DNA from: an uncultured Eubacteriales bacterium
GTDB taxonomy: Bacteria > Bacillota > Clostridia > Lachnospirales > CAG-274
Reading direction: 5' to 3'
Assembly (NCBI GenBank): GCA_902496345.1
Contig: CABVAP010000007.1
Span: 1-42,441 of the forward strand
Length of the DNA: 42,441 nt
Positions 42,391 to 42,441 of the stretch are shown piece by piece; position 1 is the first letter of the stretch; every line of letters starts with the position of its first letter. A program made the position numbers and the translations under genes. The notes under the pieces were generated by a model. It made no database searches. It was not told the origin of the DNA and worked only from the letters and a program-made list of their open reading frames with translations.

Positions 42391-42441
42391 GCGTCAACTC
42401 AAGTGCACCTACCCAACCTACCCATAAAGATATATAATTCT

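Overview
The window reads as a chromosomal stretch from a low-GC, spore-forming member of the Firmicutes, class Clostridia, probably close to Lachnospirales. The base composition is visibly AT-rich. There is a sigma-G gene and a SpoVD-type transpeptidase. MurE carries the DNPR motif expected of meso-diaminopimelate peptidoglycan. The mreBCD-PBP2-minCDE-rodA-mgsA order is one I associate with Clostridia. Non-ATG starts are common. I could not run any search, so the lineage and all family names rest on motifs and gene order.

Layout. (1) 194-4251, plus strand: the tsaE-tsaB-rimI cluster (tRNA t6A synthesis and ribosomal protein acetylation), then a two-part Lon-family protease. (2) 4384-9037: a small DUF378 membrane protein, sigG behind a sigma-F-like promoter, a pair of M16 peptidase homologues (one without and one with the zinc motif) and lgt. 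(3) 9422-17959: a cell-shape and division-site operon, mreB-mreC-mreD-PBP2-minC-minD-minE-rodA, ending with a methylglyoxal synthase homologue that has unusual active-site residues. (4) 18080-25361, minus strand: a double OB-fold SSB-like protein, a YlbF-family protein, RNase J, DUF1292, ruvX, ireB, mtaB and a YesN-like response regulator. (5) 25528-35496, plus strand: an unrecognised protein with a Cys/His-rich repeated tail, then a compact dcw cluster spoVD-murE-murF-mraY-murD-ftsW. (6) 35549-42390: an accessory-looking segment with a LytTR-PAS regulator, a secreted surface protein broken by an in-frame stop, a nitrilase-superfamily protein with a small downstream gene, an ADP-ribose pyrophosphatase-type NUDIX hydrolase and a MATE exporter.

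How the parts fit. Two complete SEDS/transpeptidase pairs are present: RodA with PBP2 for elongation, and FtsW with SpoVD for septum or spore cortex. They come with the cytoplasmic lipid II steps MurE, MurF, MraY and MurD, but without MurG, FtsQ or FtsZ. The minus-strand block combines RNA decay, recombination and tRNA modification. The accessory end holds the most open questions. A two-turn-spaced direct repeat upstream of the surface-protein promoter looks like the binding site of the LytTR regulator encoded just before it. The nitrilase-like gene and its 53-residue companion form a separate two-gene unit with its own promoter and a shared bidirectional terminator.
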